From Paenibacillus macerans (GTDB taxonomy: Bacteria > Bacillota > Bacilli > Paenibacillales > Paenibacillaceae), in NCBI RefSeq assembly GCF_900454495.1, contig NZ_UGSI01000001.1, forward strand, positions 372,001 to 436,000: DNA of 64,000 bases, given 5' to 3'. The notes below the pieces were generated by a model. The model did not search any database. It was not told the DNA's origin and saw only the letters and a program-made list of their open reading frames with translations. How positions within the stretch are numbered: position 1 is the first letter of the stretch; every line of letters begins with the position of its first letter. A program made the position numbers and the translations under genes. Below, piece after piece: positions 6,007 through 14,050 of the stretch.

Positions 6007-8451
6007 ATGAAGATGGCTACAGCAAAAGAGAAACTGGTCGTGATCGGTAACGGAATGGCGGGCATCAGTACCGTTGAACAAATATTGAAACTAACTTCCA
6101 AATTCGAAATAACGGTGTTTGGCAGCGAGCCGCATCCCAACTATAACCGGATCATGCTTTCCTATGTGCTTGAAGGCAGCAAAACGATAGACGATATTAT
6201 TCTGAACGATTTGAACTGGTATCGCGATAACGGGATTACGCTGCATACCGGAACGGCGGTGGCCCGGATCGACAAGGATACGAAGGAGGTTGTCACGGAG
6301 GACGGCCAGCGCGTGCCTTACGATAAGGTGCTGATCGCTACCGGGTCGACTTCGTTTATCCTGCCGATTCCCGGCAGCGATAAGGAAGGCGTGGTCGGCT
6401 TCCGCGACATTTCGGACTGCGAGCAAATGATCCAGGCGGCCAAGACTTGCCGCAAAGCGGCGGTCATCGGCGGAGGCCTGCTCGGACTGGAGGCGGCCAA
6501 AGGGCTCGTTCAGCTCGGCATGGACGTGACGGTCGTGCATTTAATGGAAGATTTAATGGAGCGTCAGCTGGATCATCAGGCGGCGGGGATGCTAAAAGCG
6601 GAACTGGAGCGCCAGGGCATCAAATTTAAAATGGGCGCGCAGACGACCGAACTGCTTGGCGGTTCGCGGGTAAGCGGGCTGCGGTTCGCCGACGGCACGG
6701 AACTGGAAGCGGAGTTCGTCGTCATGGCGGTCGGCATCAAGCCGAACGTTGCGGTGGCCAAAGCGAGCGGCATCGAAGTGAACCGCGGGATCGTCGTCAA
6801 CGACTATTTGCAGACATCGCTGGAGGGCGTTTATTCCGTCGGCGAATGTACGGAGCACCGTGGCGTCTGCTACGGACTGGTCGCTCCGCTGTTTGAGCAG
6901 GGCATGGTACTGGCGAAGCATATCAGCGGCGTGGAAACCGCGCCTTACGCCGGTTCGGTCGTTTCGACCAAGCTGAAGATTTCCGGGGTTGACGTTTTTT
7001 CGACCGGCGAATTTATCGATGGTCCGGAACATACGGTGATTTGCAGCAAAGACGACTGGAAGCGGACCTACAAAAAAATTCTGCTGAAGGACAACGTTTT
7101 TGTCGGCGCGGTGCTGTTTGGCGATATTAACGATTCGGCCGAGCTGCAGAAGCTGATCAAGCAGAAGGCGGAGATGACGGACGAACTGTACGCCGCGCTG
7201 ATGGGCACGGGCTGCTGCGGCGGCGGCGGAGCCAAGAAAGCTTCGGTGGAAACGATGGCGGACGACGAAATCGTCTGCGGCTGCAATGGGGTAACCAAAG
7301 GCACGATCGTCGACGCGATTGCCAATCAGGGTTTGACGACCGTCGACGAGATCAAAGCCTGCACCGGGGCAACCCGCTCCTGCGGAGGCTGCAAGCCGGT
7401 GGTTGAGCAAATTTTGCAATACGTGCTGGGAGACGGGTTTCAGTCGGCGGCGAAACAGGGCATCTGCGGTTGCACGACGCTGAGCCGCGATGAAATTGTG
7501 GCGGAGATCAAGGCGAAAGGGCTGCAGACGACCAAAGAAGTGATGAACGTGCTTGGCTGGAGCCAGCCTGAAGGCTGCTCGAAATGCCGCCCGGCCATCA
7601 ACTATTATCTCGGCATGCTGTACCCGGAAACGCACGAGGACGAAAAAGAATCGCGCTTCGTCAACGAGCGGATGAGCGCCAACATCCAAAAGGACGGAAC
7701 CTATACGGTTGTTCCGCGGATGTACGGCGGTGTGACGACGCCGGAGGATCTGAAGAAAATCGCCGACGTATCGCTGAAATACGATGTGAAAGTCGTTAAG
7801 GTCACCGGCGGCCAGCGGCTGGACTTGATCGGCGTGAAAAAAGAAGATCTGCCGAAAGTGTGGGCCGAGCTCGACATGCCGTCGGGGTACGCCTACGCCA
7901 AATCGCTCCGCACGGTGAAAACCTGCGTCGGTTCGCAGTTCTGCCGGTTCGGCACCCAGGATTCGATGGGCATGGGCGCGCTGCTTGAACGGAAATTCGA
8001 ACGGCTCGACTTTCCGGCCAAATTCAAGATGGCGGTAAACGGCTGCCCGCGCAACTGCGCCGAATCGTGCACGAAAGATATCGGGATCGTCGGCAACGAC
8101 GGCGGATGGGAGATCTTTATCGGCGGCAACGGGGGGATCAAGGCCCGGCTTGCGGATTCGCTGTGCAAGGTGAAGACCGACGAGGAACTGATCGAGCTGT
8201 GCGCAGCCATCATGCAGTATTACCGCGAGACCGGCAATTATCTGGAAAGAACGTCGGAGTGGGTTGAACGGATAGGGCTGGACAATATCCGCGCGGCGGT
8301 AGTGGAAGACGCGGAAAACCGCAAAGCGCTGGTGGAGCGTATTGAGTTCGCCTTGAAGCAGGTCACGGATCCGTGGAAGAAGATGCTGAACGACGAAGAA
8401 ACCCGCGGCAAGCTGTTCCACAGCCTGGAAATGAGTAAACAGGCGAACTAA
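6007..8451 (+). CDS. nirB: nitrite reductase [NAD(P)H] large subunit
   Basis: An 814-residue cytosolic enzyme (called NasD in Bacillus) that reduces nitrite to ammonium with NAD(P)H. Domains in order: FAD domain (GNGMAGIS near residue 16), NAD domain (GGGLLGLEAA near 158), two BFD-like [2Fe-2S] modules (CGCNG...CGGCKP near 423-458; CGCTT...CSKCRP near 488-530), and a C-terminal sulfite/nitrite reductase domain. Its siroheme/[4Fe-4S] ligands are seen as C640-X5-C646 and C680-X3-C684. A Gly/Cys-rich TGCCGGGG linker precedes the first BFD module. Two perfect FNR sites precede the gene, so it is probably used for anaerobic nitrite reduction. The small subunit follows 37 bases downstream. Confidence 0.96.
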   Translation: MKMATAKEKLVVIGNGMAGISTVEQILKLTSKFEITVFGSEPHPNYNRIMLSYVLEGSKTIDDIILNDLNWYRDNGITLHTGTAVARIDKDTKEVVTEDGQRVPYDKVLIATGSTSFILPIPGSDKEGVVGFRDISDCEQMIQAAKTCRKAAVIGGGLLGLEAAKGLVQLGMDVTVVHLMEDLMERQLDHQAAGMLKAELERQGIKFKMGAQTTELLGGSRVSGLRFADGTELEAEFVVMAVGIKPNVAVAKASGIEVNRGIVVNDYLQTSLEGVYSVGECTEHRGVCYGLVAPLFEQGMVLAKHISGVETAPYAGSVVSTKLKISGVDVFSTGEFIDGPEHTVICSKDDWKRTYKKILLKDNVFVGAVLFGDINDSAELQKLIKQKAEMTDELYAALMGTGCCGGGGAKKASVETMADDEIVCGCNGVTKGTIVDAIANQGLTTVDEIKACTGATRSCGGCKPVVEQILQYVLGDGFQSAAKQGICGCTTLSRDEIVAEIKAKGLQTTKEVMNVLGWSQPEGCSKCRPAINYYLGMLYPETHEDEKESRFVNERMSANIQKDGTYTVVPRMYGGVTTPEDLKKIADVSLKYDVKVVKVTGGQRLDLIGVKKEDLPKVWAELDMPSGYAYAKSLRTVKTCVGSQFCRFGTQDSMGMGALLERKFERLDFPAKFKMAVNGCPRNCAESCTKDIGIVGNDGGWEIFIGGNGGIKARLADSLCKVKTDEELIELCAAIMQYYRETGNYLERTSEWVERIGLDNIRAAVVEDAENRKALVERIEFALKQVTDPWKKMLNDEETRGKLFHSLEMSKQAN

Positions 8452-8488
8452 AGCCGTTAGACGGATGACAGGAAAGGGGAAGAGGAGC

Positions 8489-8836
8489 ATGAACAAGGAC
8501 ATGAGTAAAGAGGCATTTTTCCCGGTTGGGCATGTGGAGCAGTTTCTGCCCCAGATCGGGCGCGTGGTGGAAGCGGGAGGCCGCGAACTGGCGGTGTTCC
8601 GCCTATCCGACGGGCGCATTTTCGCCGCCCTGAATCAAAACCCGCATCCGAAAGGAGGGCCGCTGGCCGAAGGCATCGTGTCCGGGCATTACCTTTACGA
8701 TCCGCTGTACGATTGGAAAATCGATCTGACGACAGGCCTTGTCCAGGCCCCGGACAGCGGGCAGGTGCCGATGTTCCCGGTCAAGGTGGAGGACGGACAG
8801 GTGTGGATCGCCGCCAGCGCCTTGCAGGAGGTATAG
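8489..8836 (+). CDS. nirD: nitrite reductase small subunit
   Basis: A 115-residue protein with the Rieske-like fold of NirD/NasE. It lacks the Cys-His iron ligands of true Rieske proteins (NPHPKGGPLAEG and YDPLYDWKIDL stand in their places), as is normal for NirD. It forms the assimilatory-type NADH nitrite reductase with NirB. The ATG at 8489, with AAGAGGAG just upstream, is preferred to the in-frame ATG at 8465. A terminator separates it from nirC. Confidence 0.93.
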   Translation: MNKDMSKEAFFPVGHVEQFLPQIGRVVEAGGRELAVFRLSDGRIFAALNQNPHPKGGPLAEGIVSGHYLYDPLYDWKIDLTTGLVQAPDSGQVPMFPVKVEDGQVWIAASALQEV

Positions 8837-8845
8837 GTTAGAGCG

Positions 8846-8890
8846 AAATAAGCGCGGTGTGCAAAGGGAGGGACGCCGCGCTTATTTTTT
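8846..8890 (+). terminator. intrinsic terminator between nirD and nirC
   Basis: A 12-base arm AAATAAGCGCGG pairs with CCGCGCTTATTT and runs directly into six T. Expression of nirC must come from readthrough or its own promoter. Confidence 0.85.
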
Positions 8891-8923
8891 AAATCGGGGG
8901 ATCGACAGAGGGAGGAAGCGGCG

Positions 8924-9733
8924 ATGTATACGCCAAATGTGGAAACCATCGTAGAAACAGCAGTCAAGAAAAAAGAAAAAATGAACGAAAGCCTTCCGAG
9001 GTATATCGTTTCGGCCATGCTTGCCGGCGCTTATGTAGGGCTCGGCATCATTCTCATTTTCAGCATCGGCGCGCCGCTGGCGGCGGCGAAATCGCCGTAC
9101 CAGACGATGCTGATGGGGATGTCCTTTGGGCTCGCCCTGACGCTGGTCGTTTTTGCCGGTTCGGAGCTGTTTACCGGGAACAATATGTTTTTTACGGCGA
9201 GCACGCTGGCGAGGCGAACAACGGTAGGCGATACGGCGAAAAACTGGACGATCGTGTTTCTCGGCAACCTGGCGGGGGCGGTTGTGCTTTGTTTGCTGAT
9301 CGTCGGCAGCGGGCTGTTCAAAACGGCGGCGCCGGAGCATCTTATTTTTGCCTCTGCCGCGAAGAAGATGGGCGCTCCGGTCACTGAACTGTTTTTTCGC
9401 GGCATTTTGTGTAACTGGCTCGTTTGCCTCGCTTTATGGATGGCGAACCGCTCCAAGGAAGATATCGCCAAGCTGGTGCTGATTTGGTGGTGTTTGTACG
9501 CCTTTATCGCCAGCGGCTACGAGCACAGCGTGGCCAATATGACGCTGCTCAGTTTGTCGCTGCTTTTGCCGAACCACCCCGACACGATTACGCTCGCGGG
9601 CTGGTTTCACAATATGATTCCGGTGACGCTGGGCAATATTATCGGCGGCGGGGTATTTGTGGGCATGGCGTATTGGTTCATATCCCCGGTGCGCAAAAAG
9701 GCGAAACAAGCGGAAGATGGAAAGGCAGCATAA
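8924..9733 (+). CDS. nirC: formate/nitrite transporter family channel
   Basis: A 269-residue polytopic membrane protein of the FocA/NirC family with about six membrane helices. Family motifs include GAYVGLGIILIFS, AGSELFTGNNM, NWTIVFLGNLAG, FFRGILCNWLVCLALWMA, ASGYEHSVANM and LGNIIGG. It is preceded by GGGAGGAAG. Its position after nirBD suggests nitrite uptake for NirBD or export to avoid toxicity. Because pflB follows nearby, a role in formate transport cannot be excluded. Confidence 0.93.
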   Translation: MYTPNVETIVETAVKKKEKMNESLPRYIVSAMLAGAYVGLGIILIFSIGAPLAAAKSPYQTMLMGMSFGLALTLVVFAGSELFTGNNMFFTASTLARRTTVGDTAKNWTIVFLGNLAGAVVLCLLIVGSGLFKTAAPEHLIFASAAKKMGAPVTELFFRGILCNWLVCLALWMANRSKEDIAKLVLIWWCLYAFIASGYEHSVANMTLLSLSLLLPNHPDTITLAGWFHNMIPVTLGNIIGGGVFVGMAYWFISPVRKKAKQAEDGKAA

Positions 9734-9734
9734 A

Positions 9735-9760
9735 AACGGCTCATCCCGAGCCGTTTTTTT
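9735..9760 (+). terminator. intrinsic terminator of nirC
   Basis: AACGGCTC/GAGCCGTT with a 5-nt loop is followed by seven T. Confidence 0.9.
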
Positions 9761-9815
9761 CATTATATTTATCAAAATATTTATCAAATTTCCGGCGGGA
9801 CAGAGGCCGCTAAGA

Positions 9816-9900
9816 CTAACGGACCCATATGACGAAATTTCCCTCGAAGCGGCTCGGGTGAGCTGCTTTAGAGCGAACTAGAGTCGTATGGGTCCGTTGC
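9816..9900. repeat. palindromic repeat-like element with CTAACGG end
   Basis: The outer arms AACGGACCCATATGAC (9818-9833) and GTCGTATGGGTCCGTT (9883-9898) pair over 16 bp with one G-U. Inside, AAGCGGCTC (9847-9855) pairs with GAGCTGCTT (9860-9868) around GGGT. The CTAACGG terminus matches the ends of the 134-bp repeat at 50481-50614, suggesting a family of dispersed palindromic elements. Confidence 0.65.
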
Positions 9901-9913
9901 TGGGGCTGGGAAA

Positions 9914-9985
9914 TACCCCGGAAAGGGGTAGGGGCTCGAAATAGAACTGAAGAGGGAATGGGTATGGGGGCATACCCATTCCCTC
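9914..9985. other. two strong hairpins in the fnr-nirC gap
   Basis: TACCCC/GGGGTA (9914-9930) is followed by a perfect 15-bp stem GAGGGAATGGGTATG/CATACCCATTCCCTC with a GGGG loop (9952-9985). Neither has a T tract on the plus strand. The right arm and flank (CATACCCAT...CCCTCCC...CAACGTATA) resemble a segment at about 50727-50766, so this may be a second repeat type or a structured RNA. No gene is visible in 9760-10081. Confidence 0.5.
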
Positions 9986-10081
9986 CCGCGCGTCCAACGT
10001 ATAGGTTTAAAACCGTCCCGGTCATTTCGGGGCAGTTCCGCAAAGAAAGGCAGGCACATATAGACGGACGCAAGCGGCATG

Positions 10082-10801
10082 TCAGATCCGGCAAATTTCG
10101 TTCGGGCACAGCTCGCAGTGGCAAATATCCTGCAGCATGACCATATCCTTAATGACGATCATGCCGTTTTCGTATTCGAGCGCATCCTTTTTGCGCAGGT
10201 CGCTGAGCATCCGGTTAACGCTTTCGCGCGTAGCCCCGATCATATTGGACAAGTCGGTATGGGTGATTTTTTTGTTGATCAGAATCGTGTCCCCATGCTG
10301 CTCGCCATACGTGTTGCTCAGGCGGATCAGCGTCGAGCAAAGGGCCCCCGGCTTGCCGTACATCATCAAATCGCGGAACTTCGTCTGCGTCAGGCGATGG
10401 TGGATGCCCATCCATTTCATGAAGTCGATCGCAAAATCGCAGTGCTGGCAAATCATAATTTCAAGGTCTTTCTGATCGATTACGCCGATTTCGCAATCCT
10501 CAATCACCTCGGCCGTGAAGCTGTGCTTGGTGCTGAAGAACGGATCGGCCTGGCCGACCATATCGCCGCGTCCGTACATATACAGAATGAGTTCTTTACC
10601 CTCGTCGGTCGATTTGGTCAGTTTGACGCGTCCGCGTTTGATGTAAAACAGTTTATCGGAAAAATCACCTTCCCAGAACAAATGCGTCCCCTCGGGATAT
10701 GCTTTATCTTTCATTGTAACGAGAAGGCGGTTGAAGTTTTGTTCTGTGAAGCAGCTCGTGTTACCGCGGGGCAGGGTGGCGTTTACGATTTCACTCATCA
10801 T
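10082..10801 (-). CDS. fnr: Crp/Fnr family anaerobic regulator Fnr (Bacillus type)
   Basis: A 239-residue regulator with an N-terminal cyclic-nucleotide-binding-like jelly roll (GTHLFWEGDFSDKLFYIKRG), dimerisation helix and C-terminal winged helix. The recognition helix ATRESVNRML carries the RExxxR pattern that reads TGTGA. The C-terminus ends in C227-x-C229-x2-C232-x4-C237, the position where Bacillus-type Fnr binds its [4Fe-4S] cluster (E. coli FNR uses N-terminal cysteines). It is the likely activator for all the TGTGA-N6-TCACA sites in this window. Start: ATG at 10801 or the adjacent 10798, behind AAAGGGG. Confidence 0.94.
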   Translation of the reverse strand: MMSEIVNATLPRGNTSCFTEQNFNRLLVTMKDKAYPEGTHLFWEGDFSDKLFYIKRGRVKLTKSTDEGKELILYMYGRGDMVGQADPFFSTKHSFTAEVIEDCEIGVIDQKDLEIMICQHCDFAIDFMKWMGIHHRLTQTKFRDLMMYGKPGALCSTLIRLSNTYGEQHGDTILINKKITHTDLSNMIGATRESVNRMLSDLRKKDALEYENGMIVIKDMVMLQDICHCELCPNEICRI

Positions 10802-10911
10802 GGATTTCCCCTTTATATTCCTGATTTTTATGAAATTTTTAATTAATTATATAACGATTATTGCAAAATTTGGGGGCTCGGAAGGCCGAAAAAGTGTCGA
10901 AATTCTAACAT

Positions 10912-10927
10912 TGTGACTAAATTCACG
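10912..10927. promoter_or_regulatory. FNR site A, fnr-adhE intergenic (TGTGA-CTAAAT-TCACG)
   Basis: A 9/10 match in the divergent fnr-adhE gap. It lies about 110 bases upstream of the fnr start and 60 bp upstream of site B, so it could serve fnr autoregulation or assist adhE. Confidence 0.7.
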
Positions 10928-10971
10928 AAATTTGTTTGCTAAATGAAATAATTTCAGAACTTTTTCAATTT

Positions 10972-10987
10972 TGTGAAAAAATTCACT
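10972..10987. promoter_or_regulatory. FNR site B, adhE promoter (TGTGA-AAAAAT-TCACT)
   Basis: A 9/10 match. Its centre (10979.5) is 30.5 bases before TATGAT at 11010-11015, giving class II geometry for adhE. Confidence 0.78.
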
Positions 10988-11009
10988 ATACAAAATCAAA
11001 TTCCTATGC

Positions 11010-11015
11010 TATGAT
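11010..11015 (+). promoter_or_regulatory. -10 box of adhE promoter
   Basis: TATGAT is correctly spaced from FNR site B, with no clear -35 box. The start point would be near 11021, giving a leader of about 120 bases. Confidence 0.55.
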
Positions 11016-11060
11016 CAAAACATAAAGAGAAGCAATACATCTTTTAAGGATGAACTTGCA

Positions 11061-11076
11061 AGTGAAAAATTTCACG
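11061..11076. promoter_or_regulatory. FNR site C in adhE leader (AGTGA-AAAATT-TCACG)
   Basis: An 8/10 match placed downstream of the predicted adhE start point. It could repress, or serve a second promoter I cannot identify. Confidence 0.5.
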
Positions 11077-11139
11077 AACTTATGATTTGTCTATCTACAC
11101 TGCAGGTTGGTCCTTACAGAACTTAGGAGGATGAGAGAA

Positions 11140-13755
11140 ATGGCCGTAAAGAATGAAGCGACAACAAAAGCCCAGCCCACCCCGGAAGCTTACATCCAAA
11201 CCTTGATTGACAAAGCGAAAAAGGCTTCCGAAGCGTTCATGAGCATGACGCAGGAGCAGATCGACGCAATCGTGCAGGCGATGGCCCTGGCGGGGCTCGA
11301 CAAGCACATGCATTTGGCGAAAATGGCGGTGGAAGAAACAGGGCGCGGGGTCTACGAGGACAAAATCATTAAAAACATGTTCGCCACGGAGTACATTTAC
11401 CACAGCATCAAGTACGACAAAACGGTAGGCGTTATCGAGGACAACGATTTTGACAGCTTCCAAAAAATCGCCGAGCCTGTCGGCATCATCATGGGGATTA
11501 CTCCGGTGACGAACCCGACGTCGACCACGATTTTTAAATCGCTGATTGCGATAAAAACACGCAACCCGATCATCTTCGGCTTCCATCCGTCCGCTCAGAA
11601 CTGCAGCGCGGAAGCCGCTAAAATATTACTGGAGGCCGCAGTGAAGCACGGGGCGCCCGCCGACTGCATCCAGTGGATCGAAAATCCGTCCATGGACCGC
11701 ACGAACGCTTTGATGAACCATCCGGATGTGGCCTGCATTCTCGCTACCGGCGGTTCCGCGATGGTAAAAGCGGCTTACAGCTGCGGCAAACCGGCCCTTG
11801 GCGTCGGCCCCGGCAACGTGCCTTGCTTCATTGAGAAGAGCGCGAATCTCGATCAGGCCGTCAACGATCTGATTCTTTCCAAAACTTTCGACAACGGCAT
11901 GATCTGCGCATCCGAGCAAGCGGTCATCATTGAAGAACCGATATTCGATCAGGTGAAAAAGAAAATGATCGCGAACGGCTGCTATTTCGTGAACAAAGAT
12001 GAAGCGGCAAAACTGACGGCGGGCGCGATCATCGCCGACAAATGCGCGGTGAACCCGGCGATTGTTGGACAACCGGCCACGAAGATCGCGGAAATGTGCG
12101 GCATCGACGTGCCGGCCGGAACGAAAATTCTCGTCGCCGAAATCGAAGGCGTCGGACCGAAATTCCCGCTTTCTGCGGAGAAGCTTAGCCCGGTGCTCGC
12201 TTGCTATAAAGTGAAAAACGCCGAGCAGGGCATCGAACGCGCGTTGGAAGTCGTGCAGTTCGGCGGCATGGGCCACTCTTCGGTCATTCATTCGAACAAC
12301 CAGGAAGTTATCCAGAAGTTCTCGGACCGGATGCCGACCTGCCGGATTTTGGTGAACCAGCCTTCCTCGCAAGGCGGCATCGGCGACATTTACAACTCGA
12401 ACCTGCCTTCGCTGACGCTGGGCTGCGGGTCTTACGGACGCAACTCGACTTCGTCGAACGTCACGGCCGTCAATCTGATCAACGTGAAAAGGGTGAACCG
12501 TCGTACCGTGAATATGCAGTGGTTTAAAGTGCCGAGCAAAATTTATTTCGAGAAGAATTCGACGCAATATTTGGCGAAAATGCCGGACATCTCCCGCGTC
12601 ATGATCGTCACCGACCCGATGATGGTGAAGCTGGGTTACGTGGAAAGAGTCGAGCATTATCTCCGCCAACGCCAAACGCCGGTGGCGATCGAAGTGTTCG
12701 CGGACGTTGAACCGGATCCTTCGACCACGACGGTGGAACGCGGTACGGAGATGATGGCGAAGTTCCAGCCGGACTGCATTATCGCTCTCGGCGGCGGGTC
12801 GGCGATGGACGCAGCGAAAGGGATGTGGCTGTTCTACGAATACCCGGATGAAGATTTCTTTAACCTTAAACAAAAATTCATGGATATCCGCAAACGCCTT
12901 TACAAATATCCGCGGCTCGGACAAAAAGCGAAATTCGTGGCGATCCCCACGACCTCGGGTACCGGTTCGGAAGTGACGTCGTTTTCCGTCATCACGGACA
13001 AAATCAACGGCAATACGAAATATCCTTTGGCGGATTACGAACTGACGCCGGACGTGGCGATCATCGACCCGGTCTTTGTATACAGCTTGCCGAAAACCGC
13101 CGTGGCCGACACGGGCATGGACGTTCTGACGCATGCGATCGAAGCTTATGTATCCGTCATGGCCAACGACTATACGGACGGACTGTGCATTAAAGCGATC
13201 CAGCTCGTCTTCCAGTACCTTGAAAAATCGGCGCTGACCGGCGACGAACTGGCCCGCGAGAAGATGCACAACGCTTCCACGATCGCGGGGATGGCGTTCT
13301 CGAACGCATTCCTCGGCATCAACCACAGCTTGGCCCATAAATGGGGCGGCGAATTCCATACCGCGCATGGACGGACCAACGCGATTCTGATGCCGCACGT
13401 CATCCGCTACAACGCCAAGAAGCCGACGAAATTTGCCGCTTGGCCGAAATACACGCATTTCGTCGCCGACGAACGTTATGCGGAAATCGCCCGCATCTTG
13501 GGGCTGCCGGCGCGGACGACGGAAGAAGGCGTGAAGAGCCTGATCAATGCGATCCGCGACCTGAACAGAAAGCTCGGCATTCCGGAAACGTTCCAGGATC
13601 TCGGCTTCGATCCGAAAGTGTTCGAATCCCGCGTCGATTATTTGGCCGACCGCGCGTTCGAAGACCAATGTACGACCGCCAATCCGAAGCTGCCGCTGGT
13701 GACGGAGCTGGCGGAAGTTTATCGCGACGCTTTCTACGGAAGATTTGAAGATTAA
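11140..13755 (+). CDS. adhE: bifunctional acetaldehyde-CoA/alcohol dehydrogenase
   Basis: An 871-residue two-domain enzyme converting acetyl-CoA to ethanol and regenerating NAD+ in fermentation. The N-terminal aldehyde dehydrogenase half has the catalytic Cys in NGMICASEQ (C256). The C-terminal iron-dependent alcohol dehydrogenase half has GGGSAMDAAKGM, HAIEAYVS and the iron-binding histidines of GINHSLAHKWGG and FHTAHGR. Length matches the family (860-890). The ATG at 11140 follows AGGAGG by 9 bases; an upstream GTG at 11107 lacks a site. Three FNR-like sites precede it. Confidence 0.96.
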   Translation: MAVKNEATTKAQPTPEAYIQTLIDKAKKASEAFMSMTQEQIDAIVQAMALAGLDKHMHLAKMAVEETGRGVYEDKIIKNMFATEYIYHSIKYDKTVGVIEDNDFDSFQKIAEPVGIIMGITPVTNPTSTTIFKSLIAIKTRNPIIFGFHPSAQNCSAEAAKILLEAAVKHGAPADCIQWIENPSMDRTNALMNHPDVACILATGGSAMVKAAYSCGKPALGVGPGNVPCFIEKSANLDQAVNDLILSKTFDNGMICASEQAVIIEEPIFDQVKKKMIANGCYFVNKDEAAKLTAGAIIADKCAVNPAIVGQPATKIAEMCGIDVPAGTKILVAEIEGVGPKFPLSAEKLSPVLACYKVKNAEQGIERALEVVQFGGMGHSSVIHSNNQEVIQKFSDRMPTCRILVNQPSSQGGIGDIYNSNLPSLTLGCGSYGRNSTSSNVTAVNLINVKRVNRRTVNMQWFKVPSKIYFEKNSTQYLAKMPDISRVMIVTDPMMVKLGYVERVEHYLRQRQTPVAIEVFADVEPDPSTTTVERGTEMMAKFQPDCIIALGGGSAMDAAKGMWLFYEYPDEDFFNLKQKFMDIRKRLYKYPRLGQKAKFVAIPTTSGTGSEVTSFSVITDKINGNTKYPLADYELTPDVAIIDPVFVYSLPKTAVADTGMDVLTHAIEAYVSVMANDYTDGLCIKAIQLVFQYLEKSALTGDELAREKMHNASTIAGMAFSNAFLGINHSLAHKWGGEFHTAHGRTNAILMPHVIRYNAKKPTKFAAWPKYTHFVADERYAEIARILGLPARTTEEGVKSLINAIRDLNRKLGIPETFQDLGFDPKVFESRVDYLADRAFEDQCTTANPKLPLVTELAEVYRDAFYGRFED

Positions 13756-13776
13756 GTGAACAAAGGGCTTTGAAAA

Positions 13777-13792
13777 CGTGAGAAATATCACT
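13777..13792. promoter_or_regulatory. FNR site 1 of pflB (CGTGA-GAAATA-TCACT)
   Basis: An 8/10 match. Together with site 2 it forms one perfect 14-bp inverted repeat (GTGAGAAATATCAC at 13778-13791, mirrored at 13797-13810) with a 5-nt spacer. Confidence 0.72.
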
Positions 13793-13795
13793 ATA

Positions 13796-13811
13796 TGTGA
13801 TATTTCTCACA
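13796..13811. promoter_or_regulatory. FNR site 2 of pflB (TGTGA-TATTTC-TCACA)
   Basis: A perfect consensus. Its centre (13803.5) is 29.5 bases before TATGAT at 13833-13838, exactly the nirB geometry. Confidence 0.87.
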
Positions 13812-13832
13812 ATCTTATTCGACAAATTGAGC

Positions 13833-13838
13833 TATGAT
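13833..13838 (+). promoter_or_regulatory. -10 box of upstream pflB promoter
   Basis: TATGAT is at class II spacing from FNR site 2. A transcript from here has a leader of about 200 bases containing the short AGCCCC/GGGGCT hairpin near 13879-13902. Confidence 0.62.
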
Positions 13839-13939
13839 TACAGTATAAATGATCCCTCAAAGTTTGATGACGGATTAGCCCCGGGAATAACAACGGGGGC
13901 TCAATCGAAGCCTTAATCGGGTACATTTAACGCTATAAA

Positions 13940-13955
13940 TGTGAAAATTATCACG
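13940..13955. promoter_or_regulatory. FNR site 3 of pflB (TGTGA-AAATTA-TCACG)
   Basis: A 9/10 match closer to the gene. No good -10 box is seen at the expected distance. Confidence 0.68.
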
Positions 13956-13962
13956 TAAATTA

Positions 13963-13978
13963 TGTGAAAAATATCACA
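13963..13978. promoter_or_regulatory. FNR site 4 of pflB (TGTGA-AAAATA-TCACA)
   Basis: A perfect consensus, 23 bp centre-to-centre from site 3 and 73 bases before the pflB start codon. It may drive a second promoter or loop with sites 1-2. Confidence 0.78.
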
Positions 13979-14050
13979 AATTTTAAGGGATCATGAGGCG
14001 CGGTACATCTCCTTCGAACCGCGACCAAAATATAAATGGAGGGAATAAAG

